Assembly: GCF_014648095.1 (NCBI RefSeq)
Contig: NZ_BMQL01000028.1
Coordinates: 1 to 53,951, forward strand
Direction: 5' to 3'
Length of the DNA: 53,951 nt
Source: Deinococcus ruber
GTDB lineage: Bacteria; Deinococcota; Deinococci; Deinococcales; Deinococcaceae
The stretch's first letter is position 1; every line of letters begins with the position of its first letter. Below, piece after piece: positions 34,466-42,878 of this stretch. The notes beneath the pieces were generated by a model. It was not told the origin of the DNA. It was given only the letters and a program-made list of their open reading frames with translations, and searched no databases. The translations under genes were made by a program, and so were the position numbers.

Positions 34466-35571
34466 AACAACACGTCCTGGTGATCGGGGCCGGTATTATC
34501 GGAGCCTGCATCGCCCTCGAACTGACCCGCCAGCAGTACCGCGTGACGCTGCTGGAAGCCGAGCAACCCGCCAGCGGCATCACCCGCTGGTGCCCCGGCG
34601 GTGTGCGCCAGCAGTGGGGCAGCGACCTGAATACCGTTCTGGTCCGTGACAGCCTGCCTTTTTTCGAGCAGATTGCTGAACTCGACCCCGCGCTGCATTT
34701 CGAGCGTTGCGGATACGTCTTTTTAGGCTACAGCGACGCCGGGGAACAGTACGCGCGGCAACTGGTCGAGCGCCAGCAGCGCCTGGGAGTGGACGCACAG
34801 CTGATCGGTGAGGCGACCATGCGCGAACTGTGCCCGCAGATTGTCGTCGATGGCCTGCGGGCAGCCAGCTACGGGCCAGACGACGGCTTTGTCAATGATC
34901 CGGTGCGTCTAACCCGCGCCGTGGTGGCAGCCGCTCAGGACGGCGGAGCGCAGCTGATTCACGGACGCGCCGAAACGCTCCTGAGGAACGGTGAACAGAT
35001 TATCGGCGTTCAGACGGCTTCCGGTGCGGTCATGGCCGACGTGACGGTGCTGGCAGCTGGACACGGCGCACAGGAGCTTGCCGCCAGCGTCGAGCTTGAT
35101 CTGCCGCTGCATGCCGAGGAGCGCCGACTGCACTATCTGGACGGCGCACTGGCGGGCTATTGCCGTCCGTTTCTGGCCTCGCAGGATAACCGCTGGGCCG
35201 GAAAGCAGCTCGGTGACGCGTTTTATATGAGCTATCTGGGTGAGCTGCCGCCCGATGACGAGGCGTTCAAGGCGCTGACCTTCAGGCAGGGGTCGCGGGT
35301 GTTGCGCGGGCTGGAGCAGCTTCGCAGCACCCACGTCGTGCACGGCTATTACAGCTCGACGCCAGACTTTCAGGCCATCGTGGACGTGCCCCGCAGCCAT
35401 CCCGGCCTGGTGCTGAGCGTCGGTTTCAACGGCAACGGTTTCATGATGGCCCCGGCTAACGCCCGTCTGGTGCGGTCGCTGATAGACGGAGAGGCTCCTT
35501 TTTACGACGCTGCCGAGTACCAGCTTGAGCGTTTCGGGCAGCAGATGCACATCGAAACGGCGGTGATCTGA
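34462..35571 (+). CDS. FAD-dependent DAO-family oxidoreductase
   Basis: A 369-residue flavoenzyme of the DAO superfamily, akin to sarcosine oxidase beta subunits, D-amino acid dehydrogenases and glycine oxidase. The FAD motif is HVLVIGAGIIGACIALELTR (residues 4-23), then LEAEQPASGITRWCPGGVRQQWG, and the C-terminal motif GFNGNGFMMAPANARLV contacts the isoalloxazine. Expected reaction: oxidation of a secondary or D-amino acid to an imine. It overlaps the PLP gene by 4 bp and the DUF3830 gene by 1 bp. Confidence 0.92.
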   Translation: MKQHVLVIGAGIIGACIALELTRQQYRVTLLEAEQPASGITRWCPGGVRQQWGSDLNTVLVRDSLPFFEQIAELDPALHFERCGYVFLGYSDAGEQYARQLVERQQRLGVDAQLIGEATMRELCPQIVVDGLRAASYGPDDGFVNDPVRLTRAVVAAAQDGGAQLIHGRAETLLRNGEQIIGVQTASGAVMADVTVLAAGHGAQELAASVELDLPLHAEERRLHYLDGALAGYCRPFLASQDNRWAGKQLGDAFYMSYLGELPPDDEAFKALTFRQGSRVLRGLEQLRSTHVVHGYYSSTPDFQAIVDVPRSHPGLVLSVGFNGNGFMMAPANARLVRSLIDGEAPFYDAAEYQLERFGQQMHIETAVI

Positions 35572-36026
35572 TGCTGGTATTCGAGTTTGCCAGCGCTGAA
35601 CTGCACGCCCGGCTCGACACAGAACTTGCTCCGGCCACCTGCGCCGCCCTCACCGAGGCGCTCAGGACACCGGTCACAGTGCGGGTCAGACACGCCATGT
35701 TTACCGGCCCGGAAATGTCGATGCAGTTGCCGGCAGCCCAGCACTCGGCGCTGCTGGCTGTGCCGCCGGAAGCGGCGATCATCATGCCGACAGAAGGCCA
35801 GGTGCTCTTCACGCCGCTGGCCGCCCACGTCTGGCCGGGGAGCCGCGAGGCGATTCTGGATATCGGTATTTATTACGGGCCGTATGGCCGCACCTTTTTT
35901 CCGAGCGGCTGGCTGGCCGGGAACGCCTTTGCCCGCATCATCCCCGAGCATCATCAGCAGATGAAAGAACTGGGGCGGTCATTGATCGAACACGGAGCAC
36001 AGGACGTGACCCTGCGGATTGCCTGA
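35571..36026 (+). CDS. DUF3830 family protein (cyclophilin-like fold)
   Basis: A 151-residue protein of the DUF3830 family, which adopts a cyclophilin-like barrel; no enzyme activity is established for it. Seen here: RHAMFTGPEMSMQLP, IIMPTEGQVLFTPL and DIGIYYGPYGRTFFPSGWLAGNAFARI, the glycine-rich pocket strands. No signal peptide or cysteine pair. Its ATG shares one base with the stop of the flavoenzyme gene. Its place as the last gene of a catabolic operon suggests a small lyase, isomerase or ligand-binding role. Confidence 0.85.
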   Translation: MLVFEFASAELHARLDTELAPATCAALTEALRTPVTVRVRHAMFTGPEMSMQLPAAQHSALLAVPPEAAIIMPTEGQVLFTPLAAHVWPGSREAILDIGIYYGPYGRTFFPSGWLAGNAFARIIPEHHQQMKELGRSLIEHGAQDVTLRIA

Positions 36027-36037
36027 AGCGTCGCCAC

Positions 36038-36059
36038 CTTCCAGCCTTCTGTGTGGAAG
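36038..36059. terminator. Small hairpin between convergent operons
   Basis: CTTCCA (36038-36043) and TGGAAG (36054-36059) flank a 10-nt loop in the 54-bp gap between DUF3830 and the ThDP gene. Short stem, no T-run. Confidence 0.35.
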
Positions 36060-36080
36060 CTGCGCCTGACCGCTGAGGAT

Positions 36081-37727
36081 TCAGTGGCCTTTAAACGCTT
36101 CGTGCAGCCACCACGCTCCGCCGTCGGAAGCGATTTTGGCGTCGATGACCAGCGGGCGGTGCTGCGGGGCGGCGAGCCAGTCCTGCACAGCGCCGAGGTC
36201 GTCCAGCGTCCGAACCGTCACACCGCCCGCTCCGAAGCCGCGTGCAAGCGCAGCGAGATCGGTGTCGGGAAACTGCACGGCGGTGTGGTCTTCTCCTTCG
36301 AAATGGTGGACTTCTGCCCCATATGCAGCGTCGTTGTAGACGATACAGACCAGCGGCAACCTCAGCCGCACCGCCGTTTCCAGCTCGCTGATCGCCATCA
36401 GAAAGCCGCCGTCGCCGCTGCCCAGCACAGGCAAGCGGGTTGGCTGCGCGAGCGCCGCGCCAATCGCCGTCGCCAGCCCCAGGCCGATACTCTGGAACGC
36501 CTGGGTAAAGCAGAAGCCGAATTCATCCGGCACCGACAGGTACGTGCTGGGATAGCCCATGAAATTGCCCGAGTCAATCGACACGGTGCGCTCGGCGGGC
36601 AGCAGGTCGTCCAGGGCGCGGCTCAGCACTCTTGGATCGATCCGCTCTCCGGTCGAGAGGTCGGTGGTGGGGGTATCGCGCCAGCGCGAGTGCTGGGCAA
36701 TCGCCTCGGCAACCTGCGCCGAGCGGTATCTGGTCTGTGGGGCGGAGGGCCGGGCGTTCCACAGGCTCAGCACGTCGGCGGCGGTCTGGGCGCTGTCACC
36801 ACGCACCCCGAGTGTGATGGGGCGGTTGCTTCCGAGTGCGGCGTCTTCCACATCGACCTGCACGACCCTGGTGGCGGGACCGATCAGTTGCCCGTGGCGC
36901 ATGGTCCACATGTTGAGCGTGCAGCCCCAGGCCACGATCAGATCGGCGTCCCGAATGAGCGAGGCACTCAGCGGCGAGGAAAATCCGCCGGAAATCCCGA
37001 GATTGAACGGCTCATCGGCGAACAGACCGTGCGCCACCGCCGAAGTCGCCAGCAGTGCCCCGCACGCCTGGGCCAGCGCTGCCAGCTCTGTCCGGGCACC
37101 TCTCGCGCCGCGCCCCGCCACGAACACCGGACGCTGAGCAGCGCTGAGCAGCTCGGTGAGGGCCAGCGCAGCGGCAGCGTCGGGCCGGATCGGCTGGGCG
37201 GGTGGCAGCGTCAGATCGGCGTCCTGGAACGCGGGCGCGGCGGCAGCCTGGATGTCCAGCGGCACCGAGAACACCACGGTACGCCGCTCGTGGACGGCAG
37301 TGCGGTAGGCACGGACGGTATCGGCCACCACGCTGGCCGGTGAGTGGACGCGTTCGGCCACCGCGCCGATGCTGCGGGCCAGAGCGTCCTGATCGATGCG
37401 GAAATTGGAGCGCACCGCCGAAGCCTGGGTGTCTGCCGTCAGCACCAGCAGGGGTGTGCGGCTCTTGGCCGCCTCGGTCAGCCCCGTGACCGCATTGGTC
37501 AGGCCGCAGCCCTGATGTGTGGTGAGAACAGCGAGATGACCCGACATGCGGGCGTAAGCGTCGGCCATCGTGGCCGCGCCCCCTTCATGCCGGGCCGCCG
37601 TAAAAGGCACACCTCCGCGCCGCAGAGCGTTGGTCAGGTGAAAATTGCCGCTTCCGACAACCCCGAAGGCGTGGCCTACTCCCAGCCGCGCCAGGATGTG
37701 GCCCACCGCCTCGGCCACCGTCGTCAT
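36081..37727 (-). CDS. ThDP-dependent enzyme, acetolactate synthase-like
   Basis: A 548-residue three-domain ThDP enzyme. The N-terminal Pyr domain has FGVVGSGNFHLTNAL and ARHEGGAATMADAYAR with the cofactor-activating Glu. The central domain has FVAGRGARGARTEL. The C-terminal PP domain has GSGDGGFLMAISELETAVRLRLP (GDG...N motif; the Mg2+-binding Asn is in IVYNDAAYG). It may decarboxylate a 2-oxo acid or perform a carboligation. It overlaps the upstream cyclase gene by 4 bp and converges on the DUF3830 operon. Confidence 0.92.
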   Translation of the reverse strand: MTTVAEAVGHILARLGVGHAFGVVGSGNFHLTNALRRGGVPFTAARHEGGAATMADAYARMSGHLAVLTTHQGCGLTNAVTGLTEAAKSRTPLLVLTADTQASAVRSNFRIDQDALARSIGAVAERVHSPASVVADTVRAYRTAVHERRTVVFSVPLDIQAAAAPAFQDADLTLPPAQPIRPDAAAALALTELLSAAQRPVFVAGRGARGARTELAALAQACGALLATSAVAHGLFADEPFNLGISGGFSSPLSASLIRDADLIVAWGCTLNMWTMRHGQLIGPATRVVQVDVEDAALGSNRPITLGVRGDSAQTAADVLSLWNARPSAPQTRYRSAQVAEAIAQHSRWRDTPTTDLSTGERIDPRVLSRALDDLLPAERTVSIDSGNFMGYPSTYLSVPDEFGFCFTQAFQSIGLGLATAIGAALAQPTRLPVLGSGDGGFLMAISELETAVRLRLPLVCIVYNDAAYGAEVHHFEGEDHTAVQFPDTDLAALARGFGAGGVTVRTLDDLGAVQDWLAAPQHRPLVIDAKIASDGGAWWLHEAFKGH

Positions 37728-38512
37728 GCGCCCTCAACAAGAGCCTCGACGAGGGCATAGACCCGCGCCGGGCTGCCGGTGCCGCCCACAATCGGCAGCG
37801 GCGCGACCACCAGCACTGCGCCGGAAGCGGGCAACCGGTCCAGATTGATCAGCGAAGTGAGGCCGTAACGGTCATTTCCCAGCAGATAGTGGTGGGCTGG
37901 AAATGACGGTTCAAAGCCGCCCGCCGCGCCAGCGTCGATGCCCACCGTCTCGACCCCGAAGCCGCAGACAGCCGGATGCTCGGCCAGCCACTGGGCACAC
38001 GCTACCGAGGGGCCGGGGGTGTGCGGGCCATTCTCGTCGGCATTCAGGAACCGCTGAGAATCCGTGTTGCGCTCGCTCCAGCCAGTTCGCAGCAGCACCC
38101 AGCAGTTCTGCGGCAGCGGGCCGTGTTCAGCTTCCCAGGCCTCCAGGTGCGCTGGTTCAAGCAGCACGTCGGGATTGGCGGCGGCCTCGGCGCTCAGGTC
38201 GATCACGACCGCTGGCCCGATCAGGCGAGCCGGCTCGATCTGATGAACCGCTTTTCCTTCTCTTCCGGTAATCCAGTGAATCGGCGCGTCAAGATGCGTG
38301 CCGGTATGTTCGCCCAGCGTGATGTTGCTCCAGGCCCAGGCGGGTCCCGCTGCATCGAAGGCGCTGATGGTCTGCATCTGAAAGGTGGCAGTGTTGGCAA
38401 ACGGCGCGGGCAGTTGCAGCACTGGCGTCTGTTCACTCAGCGGCGCAGACAGGTCGATGATCTGAAGGCGGCCACTGGACAGATCAGCCACAACATCTTG
38501 CAGTGTAGTCAT
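37724..38512 (-). CDS. Cyclase-family metal hydrolase (kynurenine formamidase/isatin hydrolase fold)
   Basis: A 262-residue enzyme of the cyclase superfamily. The metal-binding signature is HTGTHLDAPIHW (HxGTHxDxPxH, about residues 68-79), LRTGWSE follows, and a C-terminal His and Glu region is GVETVGIDAG. Members hydrolyse N-formyl or cyclic amides and open lactam rings. GGAGAG lies 5 nt before ATG 38512. It leads a two-gene operon with the ThDP enzyme. A ring-opening or deacylation step before decarboxylation is plausible. Confidence 0.92.
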   Translation of the reverse strand: MTTLQDVVADLSSGRLQIIDLSAPLSEQTPVLQLPAPFANTATFQMQTISAFDAAGPAWAWSNITLGEHTGTHLDAPIHWITGREGKAVHQIEPARLIGPAVVIDLSAEAAANPDVLLEPAHLEAWEAEHGPLPQNCWVLLRTGWSERNTDSQRFLNADENGPHTPGPSVACAQWLAEHPAVCGFGVETVGIDAGAAGGFEPSFPAHHYLLGNDRYGLTSLINLDRLPASGAVLVVAPLPIVGGTGSPARVYALVEALVEGA

Positions 38513-39158
38513 TACGGCTCTCCTTAAACTGGACTGGGTTGGAACCCATGATTTGTTCGCTCTTTTTTGAAGGGAAGCATTTGAAGTGAAGCCCCCGTAG
38601 CTTGGTCTTAAACCGTCAGGGGCGTCAAGTAGTTCTGTACGGCCAGGGACTGCTTCTGCCGCCGACCTCCTAAGAAGAGAGGCCGAGAGGCGGGTGCTGG
38701 TTGGCTGAAACAGTCATGCCTCTCGCCAGTGCAGCGACGTAGCAGCTCCAGGACGCCAGCAGTGTGTGCGACGCTTCCTGCACCTCTGACCGGATCATCT
38801 ATCCCTTTCCACGCTACCTGCCAGGAGCATCCGCGTCTTTCAATCGCGTTTCTGGCCGCTCCTAAGAGGTTTTTAAGAAGTTGGCGTACCATCCTTGCGC
38901 TACTTCCAAGTCCAGGATCAACATGTATGACGACGACTTTACCTGAAAGGGACGAGAAGACAACTCAGAAGTGTTTGAATTGTTACATATTGGACTGTGT
39001 GGAATGATCCAAACCTACCGAATCGGCGAGCAGGAGGTATGCGACCTGCCCCCTCGTTACAGAACAAGGAGGCCACCTGGACGAACAGACGACACAGCGA
39101 CCCGTCAGCAGCCTCTTGAATGACCTCAACTGAAGACGTGTTGAGGGGGAGGAACACA
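38513..39158. other. 646-bp control region with small overlapping ORFs
   Basis: No established gene. The left part carries the cyclase promoter and GGGTT-GG-AACCC (38536-38547). Two coupled small frames lie before the dehydrogenase: 38927-39007 (26 residues, with KCLNCYILDC, a cysteine-rich tail) and 39004-39123 (39 residues), overlapping in ATGA. Another frame ending at TGA 39130 reads DEQTTQRPVSSLLNDLN and resembles the N-terminus of small YqjE/holin-like membrane proteins; it may be a decayed remnant. CCTCAAC/GTTGAGG (39124-39146) is a perfect 7-bp inverted repeat just before the ribosome site of the dehydrogenase. All of these are weak. Confidence 0.4.
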
Positions 39159-40298
39159 ATGAAAGCGGTCGTGTATAACGGTCCCCACGATGTGGCCGTG
39201 AAGAACGTTCCCGATGCCCAGATTCAGCGCCCCACCGATGTCCTGGTCAGAATCACCAGCACCAACATCTGTGGCAGCGACCTGCACATGTATGAAGGCC
39301 GCACCGATTTCGAGAAGGGCAGCATCTTCGGACACGAGAATTTCGGTGAAGTGATCGAGATCGGCGAGGCCGTCGACCGCGTCAAGGTCGGAGACCTGGT
39401 GGTCTTGCCCTTCAACATCGGCTGCGGCTTCTGCAAGAACTGCGAGAGAGGCCTGAGCGCCTTCTGCCTCACGACCGCCAACCCTGGCATGGCGGGTGCG
39501 GCCTACGGCTTTGCCGACATGGGACCGTATCCGGGCGGTCAGGCCGAACTGCTGCGCGTGCCCTACGGCGACTATAACTGCCTGCTGCTTCCGCCGGACG
39601 CCCGAGAGAAAGAAGCGGATTATGTGATGGTGGCCGACATCTTCCCGACCGGCTGGCACGCCACCCGGCTGGCAGGGCTGTGCCCCGGCGAGTCGATCGT
39701 GATCTACGGGGCAGGGCCGGTGGGATTGATGGCGGCCTACTCTGCCATGATTCAGGGTGCCTGCATGGTGATGGTGGTCGATCACCACGCCGACCGACTG
39801 CGGCTTGCCGAAAGCATCGGGGCCATCGCCATCGACGACTCGCAGGTGAACCCGGTCGATCAGGTGATGGCGCTGACCAACGGCATCGGGGCAGACCGAG
39901 GCTGCGAGTGCGTGGGCTACCAGTGCCACGACCATCACGGCAAGGAAATTCCCGGGTTGACCATGAACAACCTGGTAAATTCGGTGAAGTTTACCGGGGG
40001 AATCGGGGTGGTGGGCGTCTTCGTGCCGCAGGACCCGGGCGGCCCCACCAAGCTCGCCAAAGAGGGCGAGATTCCCTTCGACTGGGGACTGCTGTGGTTC
40101 CGTGGGCAGCATGTGGGCACCGGGCAGTGCAACGTCAAGGCCTACAACCGCCAGTTGCGCGACCTGATCTCGGTGGGCCGGGCCACCCCGTCTTTCATCG
40201 TGTCGCACCATCTGCCGCTGGACGAAGCGCCCGACGCCTACAAGAACTTCGACGAGCGCAACGACGGCTGGACCAAGGTCATCCTCCACCCCGGCTGA
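39159..40298 (+). CDS. Zinc-dependent alcohol dehydrogenase, formaldehyde-dismutase/FdhA type
   Basis: A 379-residue MDR enzyme. The catalytic zinc ligands are Cys in NICGSDLHMYEG and His/Glu in FGHENFGEV; structural zinc is held by four Cys in CGFCKNCERGLSAFC. The Rossmann motif is IYGAGPVGLMAAYSA with Asp in VMVVDHHADR for NAD. YQCHDHHGKEIPGLTMNNLV is an insert typical of glutathione-independent formaldehyde dehydrogenases. It converts aldehydes such as formaldehyde in the cytoplasm. GGGGGAGG precedes ATG 39159. A terminator-like hairpin follows. Confidence 0.93.
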   Translation: MKAVVYNGPHDVAVKNVPDAQIQRPTDVLVRITSTNICGSDLHMYEGRTDFEKGSIFGHENFGEVIEIGEAVDRVKVGDLVVLPFNIGCGFCKNCERGLSAFCLTTANPGMAGAAYGFADMGPYPGGQAELLRVPYGDYNCLLLPPDAREKEADYVMVADIFPTGWHATRLAGLCPGESIVIYGAGPVGLMAAYSAMIQGACMVMVVDHHADRLRLAESIGAIAIDDSQVNPVDQVMALTNGIGADRGCECVGYQCHDHHGKEIPGLTMNNLVNSVKFTGGIGVVGVFVPQDPGGPTKLAKEGEIPFDWGLLWFRGQHVGTGQCNVKAYNRQLRDLISVGRATPSFIVSHHLPLDEAPDAYKNFDERNDGWTKVILHPG

Positions 40299-40327
40299 CT
40301 TCTTAAACCGGATCAATGGGTTCGGTT

Positions 40328-40356
40328 GAGCGTGATGTAGACCCCGCATCACGCTC
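40328..40356 (+). terminator. Hairpin after the FdhA-like gene
   Basis: GAGCGTGATG (40328-40337) pairs exactly with CATCACGCTC (40347-40356) over a 9-nt loop, 30 bp after the stop codon. No strong T-run follows. Confidence 0.6.
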
Positions 40357-40418
40357 CGGCATAACGTATTTCATGCCGCGTGGAGCACCATCCACGCGGC
40401 AACAGGAGGTCATGTCAC

Positions 40419-41477
40419 ATGATGACCGTCTCTCGATTCACGCGGGCGTTGGGCTGGTACAGTGTCGTCCTCGGTGCCACGGAACTTCTCGCAAGCAAAC
40501 CGCTGGCAGAAGCGTTAGGGGTGCCGGACCACACACACCGAATCCGCATGTTCGGTGCTCGGGAACTCGCCCATGCCGCGCTGGTCTTTACCCAGCCGAC
40601 CGCCGGGGTGTGGTCGCGGGTGCTCGGGGATGTGATGGACCTCGCCTCTCTCGGTGCGGCCCTGAAGCCCGAAAATCCGGCGCGTGCCCGAGTCGCGGCG
40701 GCGCTGGGCCTCGTGACAGCCACGACTGTCGCAGACACCATGTGTGCCCTTTCCCTCACCGGAGGAGGCGCACAGAACTCCGTATCCACGCAGATCGCTG
40801 TGTCAGACGCTTCCCAGCGGGCACACCCCCTCCTTCGGCTGGCTCCCGCTGCACTGCTCATAGTGGTAGGGGCCGCACTGTACGCGATGCGGGGTTCCAG
40901 CGCCCCACTGCCGCAGAACGTCGCGCAACGCCGGGCACGCGCAGCCGCGCCGGGCATTGAGGTCGAGCGTGCCATTACCATCACGCGCCCCGTAGCAGAG
41001 GTGTACGCCTTCTGGCGAGACTTCGAGAATCTCGCACGGTTCATGAGCCACCTGGAGAGTGTGCATGTGGAGGGCGGGGGCCGCTCTCACTGGGTAGCGA
41101 AGGGTCCTGCCGGAAGCCGCGTGGAGTGGGACGCGCTGCTGATAGAGGAGGAACCCGAGCGGCGTCTGGCGTGGCGCAGTGTAGACAGCAGCCAGATCAT
41201 GAACGAGGGGAGTGTGGATTTCGCGTCTGCACCCGCTGACCGTGGGACGGAGGTGCGCGTGCGTCTGACGTATCACCCGCCTGCGGGCAATCTGGGTGCG
41301 GCGTTTGCACGTCTGTTTGGGGAAGAGCCGTCGCAGCAGGTGGATGAAGACCTGAGACACCTCAAACGCCTGCTGGAAACGGGTGATGAACCCACCAACG
41401 AGGGCCAGCCGAGCGGGCGGAAAAGCCCCATCACGCGGGCGCTCGCGCGGATGTACGACAACCGGAGGACGGCATGA
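40419..41477 (+). CDS. Membrane protein with C-terminal SRPBCC domain
   Basis: A 352-residue two-part protein. The N-terminal 170 residues contain hydrophobic segments ([24 protein letters not shown] and [18 protein letters not shown], a clear helix near 145-162). The C-terminal part (about 185-320) is a polyketide-cyclase/START-like SRPBCC barrel: [30 protein letters not shown] and [13 protein letters not shown]. The barrel would lie on the cytoplasmic face and bind a lipid or hydrophobic ligand. AGGAGG lies 9 nt before ATG 40419. It overlaps the next dehydrogenase by 4 bp. Such genes often accompany zinc dehydrogenases. Confidence 0.85.
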   Translation: MMTVSRFTRALGWYSVVLGATELLASKPLAEALGVPDHTHRIRMFGARELAHAALVFTQPTAGVWSRVLGDVMDLASLGAALKPENPARARVAAALGLVTATTVADTMCALSLTGGGAQNSVSTQIAVSDASQRAHPLLRLAPAALLIVVGAALYAMRGSSAPLPQNVAQRRARAAAPGIEVERAITITRPVAEVYAFWRDFENLARFMSHLESVHVEGGGRSHWVAKGPAGSRVEWDALLIEEEPERRLAWRSVDSSQIMNEGSVDFASAPADRGTEVRVRLTYHPPAGNLGAAFARLFGEEPSQQVDEDLRHLKRLLETGDEPTNEGQPSGRKSPITRALARMYDNRRTA

Positions 41478-42700
41478 AAGCGTTGGTGTGGCAGGGCGTG
41501 AAGCGCGTGGGAGTCGAGACTGTTCCCGACCCGACCATTTTGCAGCCGACAGACGCCATCGTGCGGATTACCTCCACCGCCATCTGTGGCAGCGATCTGC
41601 ACCTCCTCGACGGCTATATCCCTACCATGGTGCACGGAGACATCCTGGGGCACGAGTTCATGGGCGAGGTCGTGGAGGTCGGCAGTGAGGTGCACAAGGT
41701 CAAGGTGGGAGACCGGGTCATCGTGCCGTTCCCCATCGCGTGTGGGCACTGCTGGTTCTGCCAGCACGGTCTCACCTCTCTGTGCGACAACAGCAACGCC
41801 AACGCGAAACTCGCCGAGAAGATGTTCGGGCACGCACCGAGCGGCATTTATGGGTACTCGCACCTTACTGGCGGGTACGCAGGCGGGCAGGCGCAGTTTG
41901 CACGGACGCTGTACGCCGACGAGAACCTCTTCAAAATCCCCGAGGGCCTGAAGGACGATCAGGTGCTGTTCCTGACGGATATTCTTCCCACCGGGTACAT
42001 GGGCGCACTGAACTGCGACATCCAGCCGGGCGACACGGTCGCGGTGTACGGCTGCGGGCCGGTGGGCCTGTTCACGATCATGAGCGCGTTTCTGCTGGGT
42101 GCGGGCCGCGTGATCGCCATCGACCGCTTCCAGTACCGCCTCGCAACGGCTGAGGCACTGGGCGCAGAACCCCTGAATTACGAGCAGTAGGAGGTCTTGG
42201 AGGCGCTGAAGCTGCGAACTGGCGGGCGCGGGCCAGACAGCGTGGTGGACGCGGTTGGCATGGAGGCGCACGGCGTCGGGCTGCTCGCACTGGCGGACGC
42301 CGTGAAGCAGACGACGCGGGTCGCGGAGAACGACCGCCCACATGTGCTGCGCTCCGCGATCATCTCTGTGCGGAAAGGCGGGACCGTGAGCGTTCCGGGT
42401 GTCTACGGCGGCTTTGCAGACAAGATCCCGCTCGGCGCGTTTATGAACAAAGCGCTCACCATGCGGACCGGACAGACACACGTGCACCGCTTTGTTCCCA
42501 GACTGCTGGAGCACATCGTGAAGGGCGACATCGACCCGACGGTCATCATTTCGCACCGCCTCAGCCTGGACGAAGCACCACTCGGGTATCACCTCTTCAA
42601 ACACAAAGAGGACCACTGTGTAAAGTGCGTGCTTGACCCGTGGGCCGCGCCCAAACCGGAGAACACCAGCGGAACCTTGAAAGCGATGGGTGCAGACTGA
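41474..42700 (+). pseudogene. Zinc-dependent alcohol dehydrogenase interrupted by an in-frame amber stop
   Basis: The frame from ATG 41474 encodes the GroES-like half and the Rossmann domain start of an MDR dehydrogenase: [24 protein letters not shown], four structural Cys in [15 protein letters not shown] and [13 protein letters not shown]. It ends at TAG 42188-42190 after NYEQ. The same frame continues at once with EVLEALKLRTGGRGPDSVVDAVG and runs to TGA 42700, matching the rest of the family. There is one nonsense codon and no frameshift; CAG to TAG is the simplest change. The short product (238 residues) lacks the distal part of the cofactor domain. It is coupled to the SRPBCC gene by an ATGA overlap. 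A sequencing error would also explain it. Confidence 0.85.
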
Positions 42701-42878
42701 CGCGCGGGGGCTCGGGTGTCTTACTGGAATGAACCCGTGTTTTGAAGGTTCATTCCACCCGCCGTCCGGTGCGTCCTGTCGCCGTTTACCAGTCGTTTAT
42801 CAAAGGGGGCATGACCGAACACGGAAACCGATTTTCGCACTGGCTTCTCTGGCTATTCCCTTAGGGACAGTTAGACTG

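Noticed and set aside
33299..38512. A kynurenine pathway, because a kynureninase-like PLP enzyme and a kynurenine formamidase-like cyclase lie in one island.
   Set aside because: The two genes are in different units, there is no tryptophan dioxygenase, and the PLP enzyme lacks anything that separates kynureninase from other class V enzymes.
3247..42700. Genome-wide recoding of TAG, suggested by two genes with in-frame amber codons.
   Set aside because: TAG is the ordinary last stop of several intact genes here (hydrolase at 8912, M29 at 24222, XRE-cupin at 25470, LacI at 48866), with no conserved extension after it.
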